Origin: a virus | Strand: one strand, 5' to 3' | IMG/VR virus record: IMGVR_UViG_3300021478_000006 | Span: 1 to 45,380 of that record | Length of the DNA stretch: 45,380 bases | Shown: positions 8,041 through 15,515 of the stretch, piece by piece | Layout: every line of letters begins with the position of its first letter | How positions within the stretch are numbered: position 1 is the first letter of the stretch | The notes under the pieces: model-generated | Databases searched by the model: none | Told to the model about the DNA's origin: nothing | Seen by the model: the letters and a program-made list of their open reading frames with translations, nothing else | Made by a program: the position numbers and the translations under genes

Positions 8041-8366
8041 TCAAATGAAATGGTTTTACCGACTTCTATCTTGTTAAACTCGCACTTGTCCACATCCACA
8101 CTTCTGGTCTTGTGAACGCCCTTTGGGTCATTCCCCTCAATCACCACAGTCCACGACTCCGGGTAGTATTGTTGAATGTAAATAGTAGTATCACCTGATT
8201 GCATCGGAACCATCATGAAGAAATCATCGGTGTGATATTTCTTAACGACCTCGCCAGCCTTGAGAGACATTGAATCAATTGCACAATAGATGCCAATTCC
8301 AATAAATGAAAGTAGCACAACGAACAATAAGACCATACAGAATATCAGGAACTTGCCCACACCCAA
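8037..8366 (-). CDS. single-pass membrane protein
   Basis: A 109-aa protein. Residues about 5-30 (FLIFCMVLLFVVLLSFIGIG) form one strong transmembrane segment, followed by an external or cytosolic beta-rich domain ending in KIEVGKTISFE. It lies three bases after the large terminase stop. Function unknown. Confidence 0.62.
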   Translation of the reverse strand: MGVGKFLIFCMVLLFVVLLSFIGIGIYCAIDSMSLKAGEVVKKYHTDDFFMMVPMQSGDTTIYIQQYYPESWTVVIEGNDPKGVHKTRSVDVDKCEFNKIEVGKTISFE

Positions 8367-8369
8367 ACC

Positions 8370-9773
8370 CTACCACCCCATCCTTTGCTCTGCAACACCC
8401 ATCGGACAGGGTTTTATGAACCCCATACCACTCGATGCTTCCCACCCGCTATTGGGCATTGCGGCTAAAATGCACCCATCCCCACGGTCTGGACTTGGAA
8501 CACCGCGCTCCTTCATATCCCGCTTCGTCTCAATGGCCAGCCTGCCCTTCGTTCCGGGAACACGCTTGCGGTTAATCAACTGCGCCCGCAAGTCAAAGTC
8601 ATTAGGCAGAATCAAGCCGTGCATGTCCAGCAACTCAGAGAAGTTATACCAGCATTCCGATTTGCAATCCTGAAAGTGTTCATCATCCTTGGCGGGTGAG
8701 CCGTTATTCCATCGGTTGATACGCCATCCTCTCCTGTCTAGTTCATCCATCACCAGTTGACCGCCTCCACCTTCATCCCCGCTAATCTGGTGAGGCAACA
8801 AGCGCAACCTAGTGAAGTTCTGAATCAGGCGGTCGCATAGCGGGTGCAGCCCTTCCACCCTGAAACAATCTTCCATGGTAATCTTATTGCCGTTACGCAA
8901 GAATACCGTGGACTCGTCACCATCATTAGACCAAGCGAAGTCACAACCGCAATGTATTTCACCTGTCTTCCATTCCGGCGGATTATTCAAAGCAACATCA
9001 ATCTGTTTGTAGTCTATGACGGCATTCTCAACGAGAGCCATGAAGCCATGACCAAGGATGGAATCGGCAAGGCCACTACGTCCCCATTTACGTCTGACGT
9101 TCTCTATGTGCTGCTTGGTTATGTGCGGGCAATCCTCCGCTCTCTGAGTGAAGCATTGGAAGTCCTGCTTGCGTATCGTGTGGGAGTTGTAAAACCAACC
9201 TTCCGCGTAACCATGACTAGAGAGCAAGAATAATCTAGTCGGATGTATTCTGCCTTCTACTACTCCTTCCAACCAAGGCTCACTAGACTTACACTCATCA
9301 CTTGCAAATGCCAGTGGACAATCTATAAGTGGATTATCAGACCTTGTGCCAGCATGATAACCTTCTGCTAGTCCCGGTTTCTTAGTGCTTATACCAGTGA
9401 AGAATCCTCCGCACTCAGTCTCTATGTAAGGTATGTCATACCAATGCCACGAAGGAAACTTCTTCTTGAACTGCCATAGCGATGGCATAAGCTGTTGTAT
9501 TATCTGGTCATACTTACCTGACGTGGAAACGAACCGACCAGCCGGGAACATCTGCAGATGCCATAGAATGAAAGTGGTTAATACAATCGCGGTCTTACCT
9601 CCATCGTTGCATGAAGCGAAGGATACCTGACAACCTTCCTTGTAGAGAGCGGACAATACCTGCTTTTGAACAGGATAGAAGTTAATGCCTAGAAACCCTT
9701 CACCGAACCCTTGTGGAGTGGCCAGATACTTCTGCCGACTCTCATTTAGGTATTTCAGCTTTACTGGTGGCAT
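8370..9773 (-). CDS. terL: terminase large subunit
   Basis: A 467-aa ATPase-nuclease that packages DNA into the head. The ATPase part has a deviant Walker A, SCNDGGKTA, at about residues 54-62. Walker B with catalytic Glu is LAFASDE at about 154-160. The nuclease part shows GCDFAW (Asp about 278), SGDEGGGG (Asp about 333) and DRGDG (Asp about 432), matching the acidic RNase-H-like site. The start overlaps the small subunit gene by 32 bases. All motor and nuclease residues expected seem present. Confidence 0.9.
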   Translation of the reverse strand: MPPVKLKYLNESRQKYLATPQGFGEGFLGINFYPVQKQVLSALYKEGCQVSFASCNDGGKTAIVLTTFILWHLQMFPAGRFVSTSGKYDQIIQQLMPSLWQFKKKFPSWHWYDIPYIETECGGFFTGISTKKPGLAEGYHAGTRSDNPLIDCPLAFASDECKSSEPWLEGVVEGRIHPTRLFLLSSHGYAEGWFYNSHTIRKQDFQCFTQRAEDCPHITKQHIENVRRKWGRSGLADSILGHGFMALVENAVIDYKQIDVALNNPPEWKTGEIHCGCDFAWSNDGDESTVFLRNGNKITMEDCFRVEGLHPLCDRLIQNFTRLRLLPHQISGDEGGGGQLVMDELDRRGWRINRWNNGSPAKDDEHFQDCKSECWYNFSELLDMHGLILPNDFDLRAQLINRKRVPGTKGRLAIETKRDMKERGVPSPDRGDGCILAAMPNSGWEASSGMGFIKPCPMGVAEQRMGW

Positions 9774-10254
9774 CGGTCTTCACTTCTTGCACATCCTGTA
9801 TCTCTTTACAATCCATTCCCGCTATCTTGCGAAGATTGTTCACCACATCGGCCTCTACTCCGTTTATTTGAAGCAGGTTGGTTACTTGCTCATCTCTCCA
9901 TTTCTCACGTTGCCTATTCTTCAACCAGAAAATACATGCGGTCGTATCAGGCGGATAATGCTTCGTAATCGGTGTTACAATCACTTGGCCCATGAACTGT
10001 TTGATGTCCATGTCAGGATGCGAATAACCACAAGCTCTTTTGTAGAGACTCATGAAAACCTTTTCGTCAGCATTCGCCTTCTCCTTTGTAGCCTTTAGAA
10101 ACTCTGGTCTTTCGTCTTTCCAAGCGTATATCGTTGCAGGAGTTACATTTAGGAAGTTAGCAACATCTTCATCAGTTGCGCCCATTCGATATAACTTCTT
10201 GGCCATGTTTATGTTAAAGCCATTACATTTGGTTGGCCGTCCTACAGTTTCCAC
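9742..10254 (-). CDS. terS: terminase small subunit
   Basis: A 170-aa protein. Residues about 14-50 form a helix-turn-helix (KLYRMGATDEDVANFLNV, then TPATIYAWKDERPEFL). The C-terminal motif YPPDTTACIFWLKNRQREKW near residues 101-120 is typical of phage small terminases. It recognises packaging DNA. The start is GTG at 10252-10254, because an in-frame TAA lies just upstream. A promoter -10 box ends 6 nt before this GTG, so the mRNA should be leaderless. Confidence 0.82.
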   Translation of the reverse strand: METVGRPTKCNGFNINMAKKLYRMGATDEDVANFLNVTPATIYAWKDERPEFLKATKEKANADEKVFMSLYKRACGYSHPDMDIKQFMGQVIVTPITKHYPPDTTACIFWLKNRQREKWRDEQVTNLLQINGVEADVVNNLRKIAGMDCKEIQDVQEVKTDATSKAEIPK

Positions 10255-10260
10255 AATACC

Positions 10261-10290
10261 ATTTTACATAGCCGCTCTTTTAAAAGTCAA
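10261..10290 (-). promoter_or_regulatory. late-operon promoter (leaderless type)
   Basis: Minus strand: TTGACT (10290-10285), 18-bp spacer, TAAAAT (10266-10261), then 6 nt to the GTG of the small terminase gene. This places the transcription start at the start codon itself. It is the only clear promoter seen for the long late operon. Confidence 0.62.
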
Positions 10291-10480
10291 GCTAATAATT
10301 ACTTTAACGATAATCCCATCGTGGGAACAAAATGGCTAGTGGTCGTGTTTTGATGAGTCATCGAGCGGCTGCGGGCAGACAGCGCGCAGCGAGATGACGA
10401 ATCATCGAAAGCGATAATACCCTTAAGTACGCTCTAGATTGGAAGTACATTCTCTTTTATTTATATCTGTATCTGTATTA
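10291..10480. promoter_or_regulatory. intergenic control region between late and early operons
   Basis: About 190 bases with no gene. Palindromes: TCCCA-TCG-TGGGA at 10314-10326; GATGA-G-TCATC at 10352-10362; GATGA-CGAA-TCATC at 10393-10406. The last two share arms and lie 41 bp apart. They are candidate operators, or part of a packaging start, since pac and cos sites often lie next to terS. No coding potential seen. Confidence 0.45.
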
Positions 10481-10547
10481 CGTTACTCCACCGTTACGGG
10501 TGCGTTACTGTTTCGTTATTTTCATTACAATAACGCTTGACCGTTAC
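10481..10547 (+). repeat. CGTTAC iterons at 11-bp phase (origin or operator)
   Basis: CGTTAC occurs at 10481, 10492 and 10503, and CGTTAT at 10514: four copies exactly 11 bp apart, so on one face of the helix. A near copy CATTAC is at 10523, an inverted copy ATAACG at 10530-10535, and a further CGTTAC at 10542-10547 inside the spacer of the early promoter. Helical phasing plus promoter overlap suggests cooperative binding of a repressor or replication initiator. The next gene encodes a replisome-organiser-like protein, a natural candidate ligand. Confidence 0.7.
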
Positions 10548-10564
10548 TTTGGATGGATTATGAT
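10537..10564 (+). promoter_or_regulatory. early promoter
   Basis: TTGACC (10537-10542), 16-bp spacer, TATGAT (10559-10564), then 9 nt to the ATG at 10574. Both boxes match the sigma70 consensus at 5 of 6. A CGTTAC iteron lies in the spacer, so binding there should block RNA polymerase. Confidence 0.65.
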
Positions 10565-10573
10565 GATTGATAT

Positions 10574-11032
10574 ATGGATACATGGACACCGTTGTTCAGT
10601 TCAATCATCGCTTCGAGTATTTGGGGTGAATCGCCTGTAGTCAAAATCGTGTGGGTTACGATGCTGGCCATTAAGGACAGGAATGGCTTTGTTTCGGCTT
10701 CTGTGCCCGGTTTGGCGCGTTTGGCCGTGGTTCCGGTGGATGAATGCCGGGCTGCATTGAAAGTGCTGGAATCGCCCGATAAAGACTCAAAATGCCCCGA
10801 CCACGAGGGCAGGCGAATCAAGACCGTTGAGAATGGATGGCTGATACTGGGACATGAGCGGTTCATACAGAGGATGCGGGCTGTGAGCAGCCAAATCGGA
10901 AATGCCAAGAGGCAGGCCAGACACCGCCAGCAAAAGCGGCTAATCAAACTGCCCACCGACCCGGTGTATCCCGACTTGCACGGCGATGGCCGGCTCAAAG
11001 AGGAACCACCAGCATACGGCAACGGGATTTGA
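10574..11032 (+). CDS. replisome-organiser-like winged-helix protein
   Basis: A 152-aa protein. The N-terminal part (FSSIIASSIWGES, VWVTMLAIKDRNGFVSASVP, then GLARLAVVPVDECRAALKVL) is the winged-helix pattern of many phage O-like or DnaD-like replication proteins. The C-terminus is basic (NAKRQARHRQQKR). It probably binds the adjacent CGTTAC iterons to start replication or to control early transcription; this is inference from position. It is the first gene of the early operon. Confidence 0.65.
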   Translation: MDTWTPLFSSIIASSIWGESPVVKIVWVTMLAIKDRNGFVSASVPGLARLAVVPVDECRAALKVLESPDKDSKCPDHEGRRIKTVENGWLILGHERFIQRMRAVSSQIGNAKRQARHRQQKRLIKLPTDPVYPDLHGDGRLKEEPPAYGNGI

Positions 11033-11034
11033 GG

Positions 11035-11063
11035 TTGACAAGGCAAACGCAAGGCGGTATGGT
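11035..11063 (+). promoter_or_regulatory. promoter, near-leaderless type
   Basis: TTGACA (11035-11040, perfect), 17-bp spacer, TATGGT (11058-11063), then 7 nt to ATG 11071. This geometry selects 11071 as the start over the upstream ATG at 11059, which lies inside the -10 box. Confidence 0.62.
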
Positions 11064-11070
11064 TCGCGCA

Positions 11071-11235
11071 ATGAAATCAGTGACACTTGAAGACTTCAAA
11101 CGATGGGGCAGCATGGGCGGAAAGGCTCGCAAGAAGCCGCGAATTCTCACACGCGAACAGGCAATTTCAATGGTGCAGGCACGCGAAGCAAAGAAAAACG
11201 GTCTAAAAGTGTCAACGCAACCCGCTACGGCTTAA
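11071..11235 (+). CDS. small basic protein
   Basis: A 54-aa protein: VTLEDFKRWGSMGGKARKK, then ILTREQAISMVQAREAKKNG. Gly/Lys-rich SMGGKARKK stretches are frequent in small phage proteins of unknown function, probably nucleic-acid binding. Start chosen from the promoter spacing. An upstream in-frame ATG at 11059 would add four residues. Confidence 0.55.
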   Translation: MKSVTLEDFKRWGSMGGKARKKPRILTREQAISMVQAREAKKNGLKVSTQPATA

Positions 11236-11239
11236 GGAG

Positions 11240-11311
11240 ATGAAAACAATCGTATTTTATTGTGAAATAGTTGTTGCAACGCTAGCGGGTTGTGATAGAG
11301 TGTGGGTATGA
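11240..11311 (+). CDS. possible 23-aa leader peptide with lipobox-like end
   Basis: A 23-aa frame, ATG 11240 to TGA 11309-11311, whose stop overlaps the ATG of the next gene by ATGA. The sequence has a hydrophobic VVATLAGC segment resembling a lipobox. AAGGAG directly abuts the ATG, too close to be a normal ribosome site. Part of it coincides with a promoter. It may be chance. Confidence 0.25.
   Translation: MKTIVFYCEIVVATLAGCDRVWV
11274..11301 (+). promoter_or_regulatory. promoter, leaderless type
   Basis: TTGCAA (11274-11279), 16-bp spacer, TAGAGT (11296-11301), then exactly 6 nt to ATG 11308. Box matches are moderate (4 of 6 each), but the geometry repeats that of other promoters here. 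Confidence 0.45.
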
Positions 11312-11499
11312 AAGTTAACAAACCATTGTATGTGATTCTCGACCAGTTTGGAAATCGTTACGATACACCGATGGCTGCCAAGCTGGAAGCGCAACGGTCA
11401 AGGGCAGAGCTTCGGATTCACAATCGCCGCGAGTCTAAACTGGGATGCCAGAAGCGGGAATTTACAATCGCAACCATTCACTCGGAGTTGGCACAATGA
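11308..11499 (+). CDS. hypothetical small protein
   Basis: A 63-aa basic protein (YVILDQFGNRYDTPMAAKLE then RSRAELRIHNRRESK). ATG 11308 is preferred to GTG 11302 because the promoter -10 box ends at 11301. Its stop overlaps the next start by ATGA. No family recognised. Confidence 0.5.
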   Translation: MKVNKPLYVILDQFGNRYDTPMAAKLEAQRSRAELRIHNRRESKLGCQKREFTIATIHSELAQ

Positions 11500-11720
11500 G
11501 CGCATTAAATCAAATTAAGCCGCCTTGGTATCATCGGGGAATTCACATGTTTGTCTTGGAAAAACTCGCCAAACGTTACGGCAAGGGCTGGGAGGATGGA
11601 GTCTGTCACAAGGGCGGAATTTCAAGCGGAACGTGGATTGTCATGGGCAATCAAGTCGGGATGCGCCTCCGGCAAATCTTGGCCCTTTACAACACACAGG
11701 ATGAGTTCTTAAAGGATTAA
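11496..11720 (+). CDS. hypothetical small protein
   Basis: A 74-aa protein starting at ATG 11496, overlapping the upstream stop by ATGA. Contains FVLEKLAKRYGKGWEDG and a C-terminal RLRQILALYNTQDEFL helix. Function unknown. Confidence 0.58.
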   Translation: MSALNQIKPPWYHRGIHMFVLEKLAKRYGKGWEDGVCHKGGISSGTWIVMGNQVGMRLRQILALYNTQDEFLKD

Positions 11721-11724
11721 GTCT

Positions 11725-12159
11725 ATGAGACAATGCACTAGTTGCGGTTGTGAAATTGATGACCTGATGGAATGCTGTCCCGGCTGCATGGGATCGGTTG
11801 GCGAATTGATTCATGTGGACATTTCAAAGGAGGAAGTCGCGGCGCTAGAAAAATGCGATGCGATTTTAGAGGGGCTTCAAACCGATTTGCGCGGCGGATG
11901 CAAAGTCAAGACCATCCGGGCCTTGATTTCCAAACGGCTTGACTCACACACTGAAGACCCATCCGAGGAATACCGATACTTGAAAAAGCGAGAATTGGAC
12001 GCGCTTGAAGACCAGAAAGACAAAGCCGATATTTTGTGGGGAATATTGGTGATGTTGAAGCGTGGTTTTGACACCCATCAAACAAATTCTAACAAGCTCG
12101 AGATCGACCGCAAAGACTGGGAAGAAGCGGTAAAGCGGGCAACCGCACTCAGGCATTAA
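11725..12159 (+). CDS. zinc-ribbon protein with helical tail
   Basis: A 144-aa protein. Residues 4-21 hold CTSCGC and CCPGCMG, two CxxC pairs that would bind one zinc. The rest is highly charged and helical (EEVAALEKCDAILEGLQ, YLKKRELDALEDQKDKADIL). No family name assigned. Confidence 0.6.
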   Translation: MRQCTSCGCEIDDLMECCPGCMGSVGELIHVDISKEEVAALEKCDAILEGLQTDLRGGCKVKTIRALISKRLDSHTEDPSEEYRYLKKRELDALEDQKDKADILWGILVMLKRGFDTHQTNSNKLEIDRKDWEEAVKRATALRH

Positions 12160-12164
12160 TTTTT

Positions 12165-12416
12165 ATGAGCACTGACTGTAAAAACTGCAAGGCCAACCCA
12201 GCCAAAGAGCCTAAGACCATTCTTTGGCGCATTAACGAAAAGAGCATTATTGGCGAGTGGATTTGTCAGGAATGTATGGGCTGCGTAGAGACTTGGGAGG
12301 GTAAACCTCATTATGTTCATTCGAAGGACTGTCCATCATATTGCGATTATGCCTGCAACCGTGATAAAGGATTCGACTTGGCAGAACAGATTAAAAAATA
12401 TCTTTGGAAAGACTGA
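12165..12416 (+). CDS. cysteine-rich small protein
   Basis: An 83-aa protein with nine Cys: CKNCK near the start, then CQECMGC, and CPSYCDYAC later. The spacing suggests one or two zinc knuckles. Hypothetical, in the same run of small genes as the zinc-ribbon protein upstream. Confidence 0.55.
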   Translation: MSTDCKNCKANPAKEPKTILWRINEKSIIGEWICQECMGCVETWEGKPHYVHSKDCPSYCDYACNRDKGFDLAEQIKKYLWKD

Positions 12417-12452
12417 CCCTCTTTCCCTCCCCAACAGTTAACCATCAATAAT

Positions 12453-12722
12453 ATGCGATACAAGATTCAACCGACAGTAGCAGAGCAATTAGAATTTGAA
12501 TCAGCGGTTCAAGGTCTTTCCAATCTCGCCCTGAAAGTGTGTGAGGTTCGTGGCCGCCTTGTAATGGCAGGATGTGGAACATTCCGCACCGCGAATGAAT
12601 TTGACTTTCTAAACAAGCTAGAAGCCCGCTTGGATAAAATGAGAGCATCGCTTTATAAAAAGCAAAAGATTGGCGAGAAGAACATGCCAGCCAATTATGA
12701 AGAACTCACACCAACTACCTAA
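12453..12722 (+). CDS. hypothetical helical protein
   Basis: An 89-aa protein, mainly helical (VAEQLEFESAVQGLSNLALK; FLNKLEARLDKMRASLYKKQ). Preceded by a 36-base gap containing no clear ribosome site. Function unknown. Confidence 0.5.
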   Translation: MRYKIQPTVAEQLEFESAVQGLSNLALKVCEVRGRLVMAGCGTFRTANEFDFLNKLEARLDKMRASLYKKQKIGEKNMPANYEELTPTT

Positions 12723-12741
12723 CCCCCAACACACTAAGAGG

Positions 12742-12921
12742 ATGAATATCGAAATAACAGATGCCCAAAAAGAGCAGCAAGACTATCAATTGAGCATCGT
12801 CGACGACTACCTAATCGGGGTGCGTAACAACGCAGACCTTGCTCTGAAAGAACTTAACAAGCTCAAGACAATGCTCGTGAACCACGAAGCTGAGTTCTGG
12901 AAATCCAAGCAACCGAAATAA
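12742..12921 (+). CDS. hypothetical small helical protein
   Basis: A 59-aa acidic helical protein. The ATG at 12742 has AAGAGG just upstream. The sequence NADLALKELNKLKTMLVNHE suggests a coiled coil. A longer upstream start would overlap the previous gene. Confidence 0.5.
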   Translation: MNIEITDAQKEQQDYQLSIVDDYLIGVRNNADLALKELNKLKTMLVNHEAEFWKSKQPK

Positions 12922-12949
12922 AGCCTATGAGCCAATCCCATAACAGAGC

Positions 12950-13168
12950 ATGAAAACCAGTGTAATACGAGAAGACCAAGTGAATCTTGGACGGTTGCAG
13001 GAACGTTGCGACACCCTACGAGCCGAGCGCGATAGGTTGAGGGAGGCTCTTGAGGGAATTATGATTGTTGGGGAGCACATAGAAATAACCCAAGGCTTGC
13101 GAATTGAAAAACTATTCAAGGCGCAATTTGATGGGGCTCGTAATGCCCTAAAGGAGACTACTAAATGA
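12950..13168 (+). CDS. hypothetical coiled-coil protein
   Basis: A 72-aa protein. Residues 10-37 (QVNLGRLQERCDTLRAERDR then LREALEG) form a clear heptad coiled coil. ATGA-coupled to the next gene. Function unknown. Confidence 0.52.
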   Translation: MKTSVIREDQVNLGRLQERCDTLRAERDRLREALEGIMIVGEHIEITQGLRIEKLFKAQFDGARNALKETTK

Positions 13169-13389
13169 CAACCCCATCCAAATTCGCGTTGAAGGCAGCT
13201 AGGGCGATTGCAGAACAATTACACTTAATTGCTCCACCACCAGAGGTTGCCAAGATTATCGACGCCGCTTTTGCCGACAAGTTGAAGGCGGGTGATGAGA
13301 TGCTGGAAGCCTTGATGAAAACTTGCGACGGGCGCGGAGACCATGAATCAAGACATAGGGCCATTGAAGCATGGAGGGCCGCGCAATGA
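13165..13389 (+). CDS. hypothetical small protein
   Basis: A 74-aa Ala-rich helical protein (LKAARAIAEQLHL, AKIIDAAFADKLKAGDEML). Coupled by ATGA on both sides. No recognised family. Confidence 0.52.
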   Translation: MTTPSKFALKAARAIAEQLHLIAPPPEVAKIIDAAFADKLKAGDEMLEALMKTCDGRGDHESRHRAIEAWRAAQ

Positions 13390-13571
13390 GCCGCCAACCT
13401 AAAATCGAAGTGTCACATCCCGCGCCGGGTAGGAGCCTGCTATCAATAGACTTTAGCGAGTGTCACCCTAACGAGCCTGAAATACTGGCCATGGTAAGGG
13501 AGCGCAACAAACACGCACAGGAAATGGCTTTGAGCCGATGGACGGTAAACAAACCAAAGGAGAGCAAATGA
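13386..13571 (+). CDS. hypothetical small protein
   Basis: A 61-aa protein starting at ATG 13386, overlapping the upstream stop. Contains HPAPGRSLLSIDFSECHPNE. Coupled to the next gene by ATGA at 13568. Function unknown. Confidence 0.5.
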   Translation: MSRQPKIEVSHPAPGRSLLSIDFSECHPNEPEILAMVRERNKHAQEMALSRWTVNKPKESK

Positions 13572-13771
13572 GCATTGAAGAATTGCATAAGCATGAACGC
13601 ACGGCATGGGAGAACTTTAAAATCCTTGACGACAAGACACGCGATGCCCGCACGGTATGGTGTGAATTGAAGAACCAACTTGAACTTGAAACATTCCGGC
13701 AGGAGAACGAGGCCCGCATACGCACTGAGGTCTTGCAGGAACAAGCCATGGCCAGCAAGGAGGCGAAGTGA
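13568..13771 (+). CDS. hypothetical coiled-coil protein
   Basis: A 67-aa highly charged helical protein (SIEELHKHERTAWENFKILD; LKNQLELETFRQENEARIRT). Coupled ATGA upstream and GTGA downstream. Confidence 0.52.
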   Translation: MSIEELHKHERTAWENFKILDDKTRDARTVWCELKNQLELETFRQENEARIRTEVLQEQAMASKEAK

Positions 13772-13986
13772 AAGACGAGACGGCATTTCCATGCGTATCA
13801 GGTTCCCACTCGTATCCCGGCCTCTCAATGCGTGATTACTTCGCTGCGGCGGCTTTGCAGGGCATTTGTGCCTCTGAGCATATCTCCAACAGCACAATAC
13901 AACATTCTTGGGTGGCAAAAATATCCTACCAACTGGCCGATGCCATGCTTGCCGCCCGCACCCAACCCCCGACGCCGACTAATTGA
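13768..13986 (+). CDS. phage protein of the MRDYFAAAALQG type
   Basis: A 72-aa protein starting with GTG that overlaps the previous stop (GTGA). The segment LSMRDYFAAAALQGICA followed by QLADAMLAART is a pattern repeatedly seen in small phage proteins of unknown function. Probably a soluble helical protein. Confidence 0.62.
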   Translation: MKDETAFPCVSGSHSYPGLSMRDYFAAAALQGICASEHISNSTIQHSWVAKISYQLADAMLAARTQPPTPTN

Positions 13987-13990
13987 GATT

Positions 13991-14347
13991 ATGAATGAAC
14001 CTGAAATCAAAAACGCCGTCATCGAATCGGCGGAACTTACCACCGGCGACCGAGGCTTCCTCGATTGCTGGCTAACATTGGACTATGGCGGGAGCGGTCA
14101 AGGCTTTGGAGGCTGGACGCTTTACCTGCCAAAATCATGGACGCATCACAAGCTCGAAAGCCCTGCGGGTCATTGGATATTCCGGTGCATGGAAGTTGCT
14201 GGCGTCGATAAGTTCTCCGATTTGAAAGGCAGAACCATCCGCGTCAAGTCAACCCATTCCGGCGTTCAAGCAATCGGCCATATCGTCAAGGACGACTGGT
14301 TTTGTCCAGAGGAAGATTTTAAAGCCTTGAGAAAGGAATCGAAATGA
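13991..14347 (+). CDS. conserved phage hypothetical protein
   Basis: A 118-aa protein starting at ATG 13991. Residues around 24-45 (LDCWLTLDYGGSGQGFGGW) are a recurring signature in small phage early proteins without known function. The C-terminus (VQAIGHIVKDDWFCPEEDF) also fits. It is coupled by ATGA to the recombinase gene. Confidence 0.62.
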   Translation: MNEPEIKNAVIESAELTTGDRGFLDCWLTLDYGGSGQGFGGWTLYLPKSWTHHKLESPAGHWIFRCMEVAGVDKFSDLKGRTIRVKSTHSGVQAIGHIVKDDWFCPEEDFKALRKESK

Positions 14348-15510
14348 ATGACAACGACGCAGAAATAACCGGAGCAGATGAAACAAGGCTCAGTATCACC
14401 ACGCGAGAGCTTGCGCCGGGCGGTTACGTCAAGCCTACGCCTCAACCTGCATCGGCACGCGCAACCGCTCGCGAGAATCGCGTCATAGAAATCAGCGCGG
14501 CCCTTGAACCTGCCTACGCGAAGGCCGGAACGCTTGAAATAACCGAGGATGAGATTGCCAAGCTCACCGCGCCTTTCGATGATAAGGACGTTGAGAAACG
14601 CCCGCATGATGGATTGTTCTACATCCCGCATATCCTCATATCCGACCGCCTCACACGCATCTTTGGACCCGGTAAATGGACAATGTTGCGCCGATGGGAG
14701 AACATCGAAAACAACACGATATTCGCTGAATGGGTTATGATTGTCCGGGGCGTTTATATCGGCGAATCGGTGGGAGCGCACCAATACCACCCGACCAACC
14801 CGAAACAGAACTACTCAGACGCCCTTGAAAGCACTCGTGGCGAGGCGTTACGGCGCATTGCGGGCAAATATCTATCATGCGGCTCACAGGTCTGGAGTCC
14901 GGCCTATTGCCGGGGTTTAAACGCCCCCAAAGCCTCTACAACAAATCAGAAGGTAGCAGAGCAGCCCCCGACGCCTCCAAAGCCCGTAGCGAGCATCCCA
15001 AGCGCAACGGCGGTGCCTGTAGAGGCTAAAGAGCTATTGCCAAAGATTGCCACGGCGGAAACCCTGAAATGGTTCCTGCAACGTATCGAGGAAACCACAC
15101 TTCAGAAGGAGTTCTGCGAGTATGCTTGCGAGAGGGGAATCATGCTAACATCGGAAACCCTAGAAGACTGGCCTTTGGACAAGGTTCCAACCTCGAAGCG
15201 GGCATTTGCGGCACTTCTTCATGACGTGGAGGAGTTTTGCATGGCCAAGCAGGGGCTTGCGCCCATCAATCAGGATGCCGGCCATCACGCAGCCGAATGG
15301 TATAATTTTCCGATGCCATACGGCAAGAATGCCGGAGTCATTTTGGGCGAATTGGAGAAAAACTACCTGTTCGGTTTGTGGGCAAATATGACCGTGGAAA
15401 CTGAATATAACGGCAAGCCCAAGAAAACCGAAACCATCGCCAAAGATACCAAGCTGCGCCAGATGCTTGATGAAGCTGGAAAACATTACGAGTTCACCAA
15501 GAAAGACTAA
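14344..15510 (+). CDS. Rad52/Mgm101-like single-strand annealing protein with DUF3820-like C-terminus
   Basis: A 388-aa protein. Residues about 95-190 (ILISDRLTRIFGPGKWTMLR, then SDALESTRGEALRRIAGKYL and SQVWSPAY) follow the Mgm101/Rad52 pattern, in which FG-GGW, a beta hairpin and an EA...C.S.AL helix form the DNA-binding core. A Pro/Ala-rich linker (about 200-225) leads to a C-terminal NFPMPYGKNAGVILGELEKN (about 321-340), like DUF3820, a short PFGKxKG motif found near exonucleases. The RecB-type exonuclease lies one gene on, so the two probably form an end-resecting recombination pair used in replication or repair. Confidence 0.68.
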   Translation: MNDNDAEITGADETRLSITTRELAPGGYVKPTPQPASARATARENRVIEISAALEPAYAKAGTLEITEDEIAKLTAPFDDKDVEKRPHDGLFYIPHILISDRLTRIFGPGKWTMLRRWENIENNTIFAEWVMIVRGVYIGESVGAHQYHPTNPKQNYSDALESTRGEALRRIAGKYLSCGSQVWSPAYCRGLNAPKASTTNQKVAEQPPTPPKPVASIPSATAVPVEAKELLPKIATAETLKWFLQRIEETTLQKEFCEYACERGIMLTSETLEDWPLDKVPTSKRAFAALLHDVEEFCMAKQGLAPINQDAGHHAAEWYNFPMPYGKNAGVILGELEKNYLFGLWANMTVETEYNGKPKKTETIAKDTKLRQMLDEAGKHYEFTKKD

Positions 15511-15515
15511 AAACC

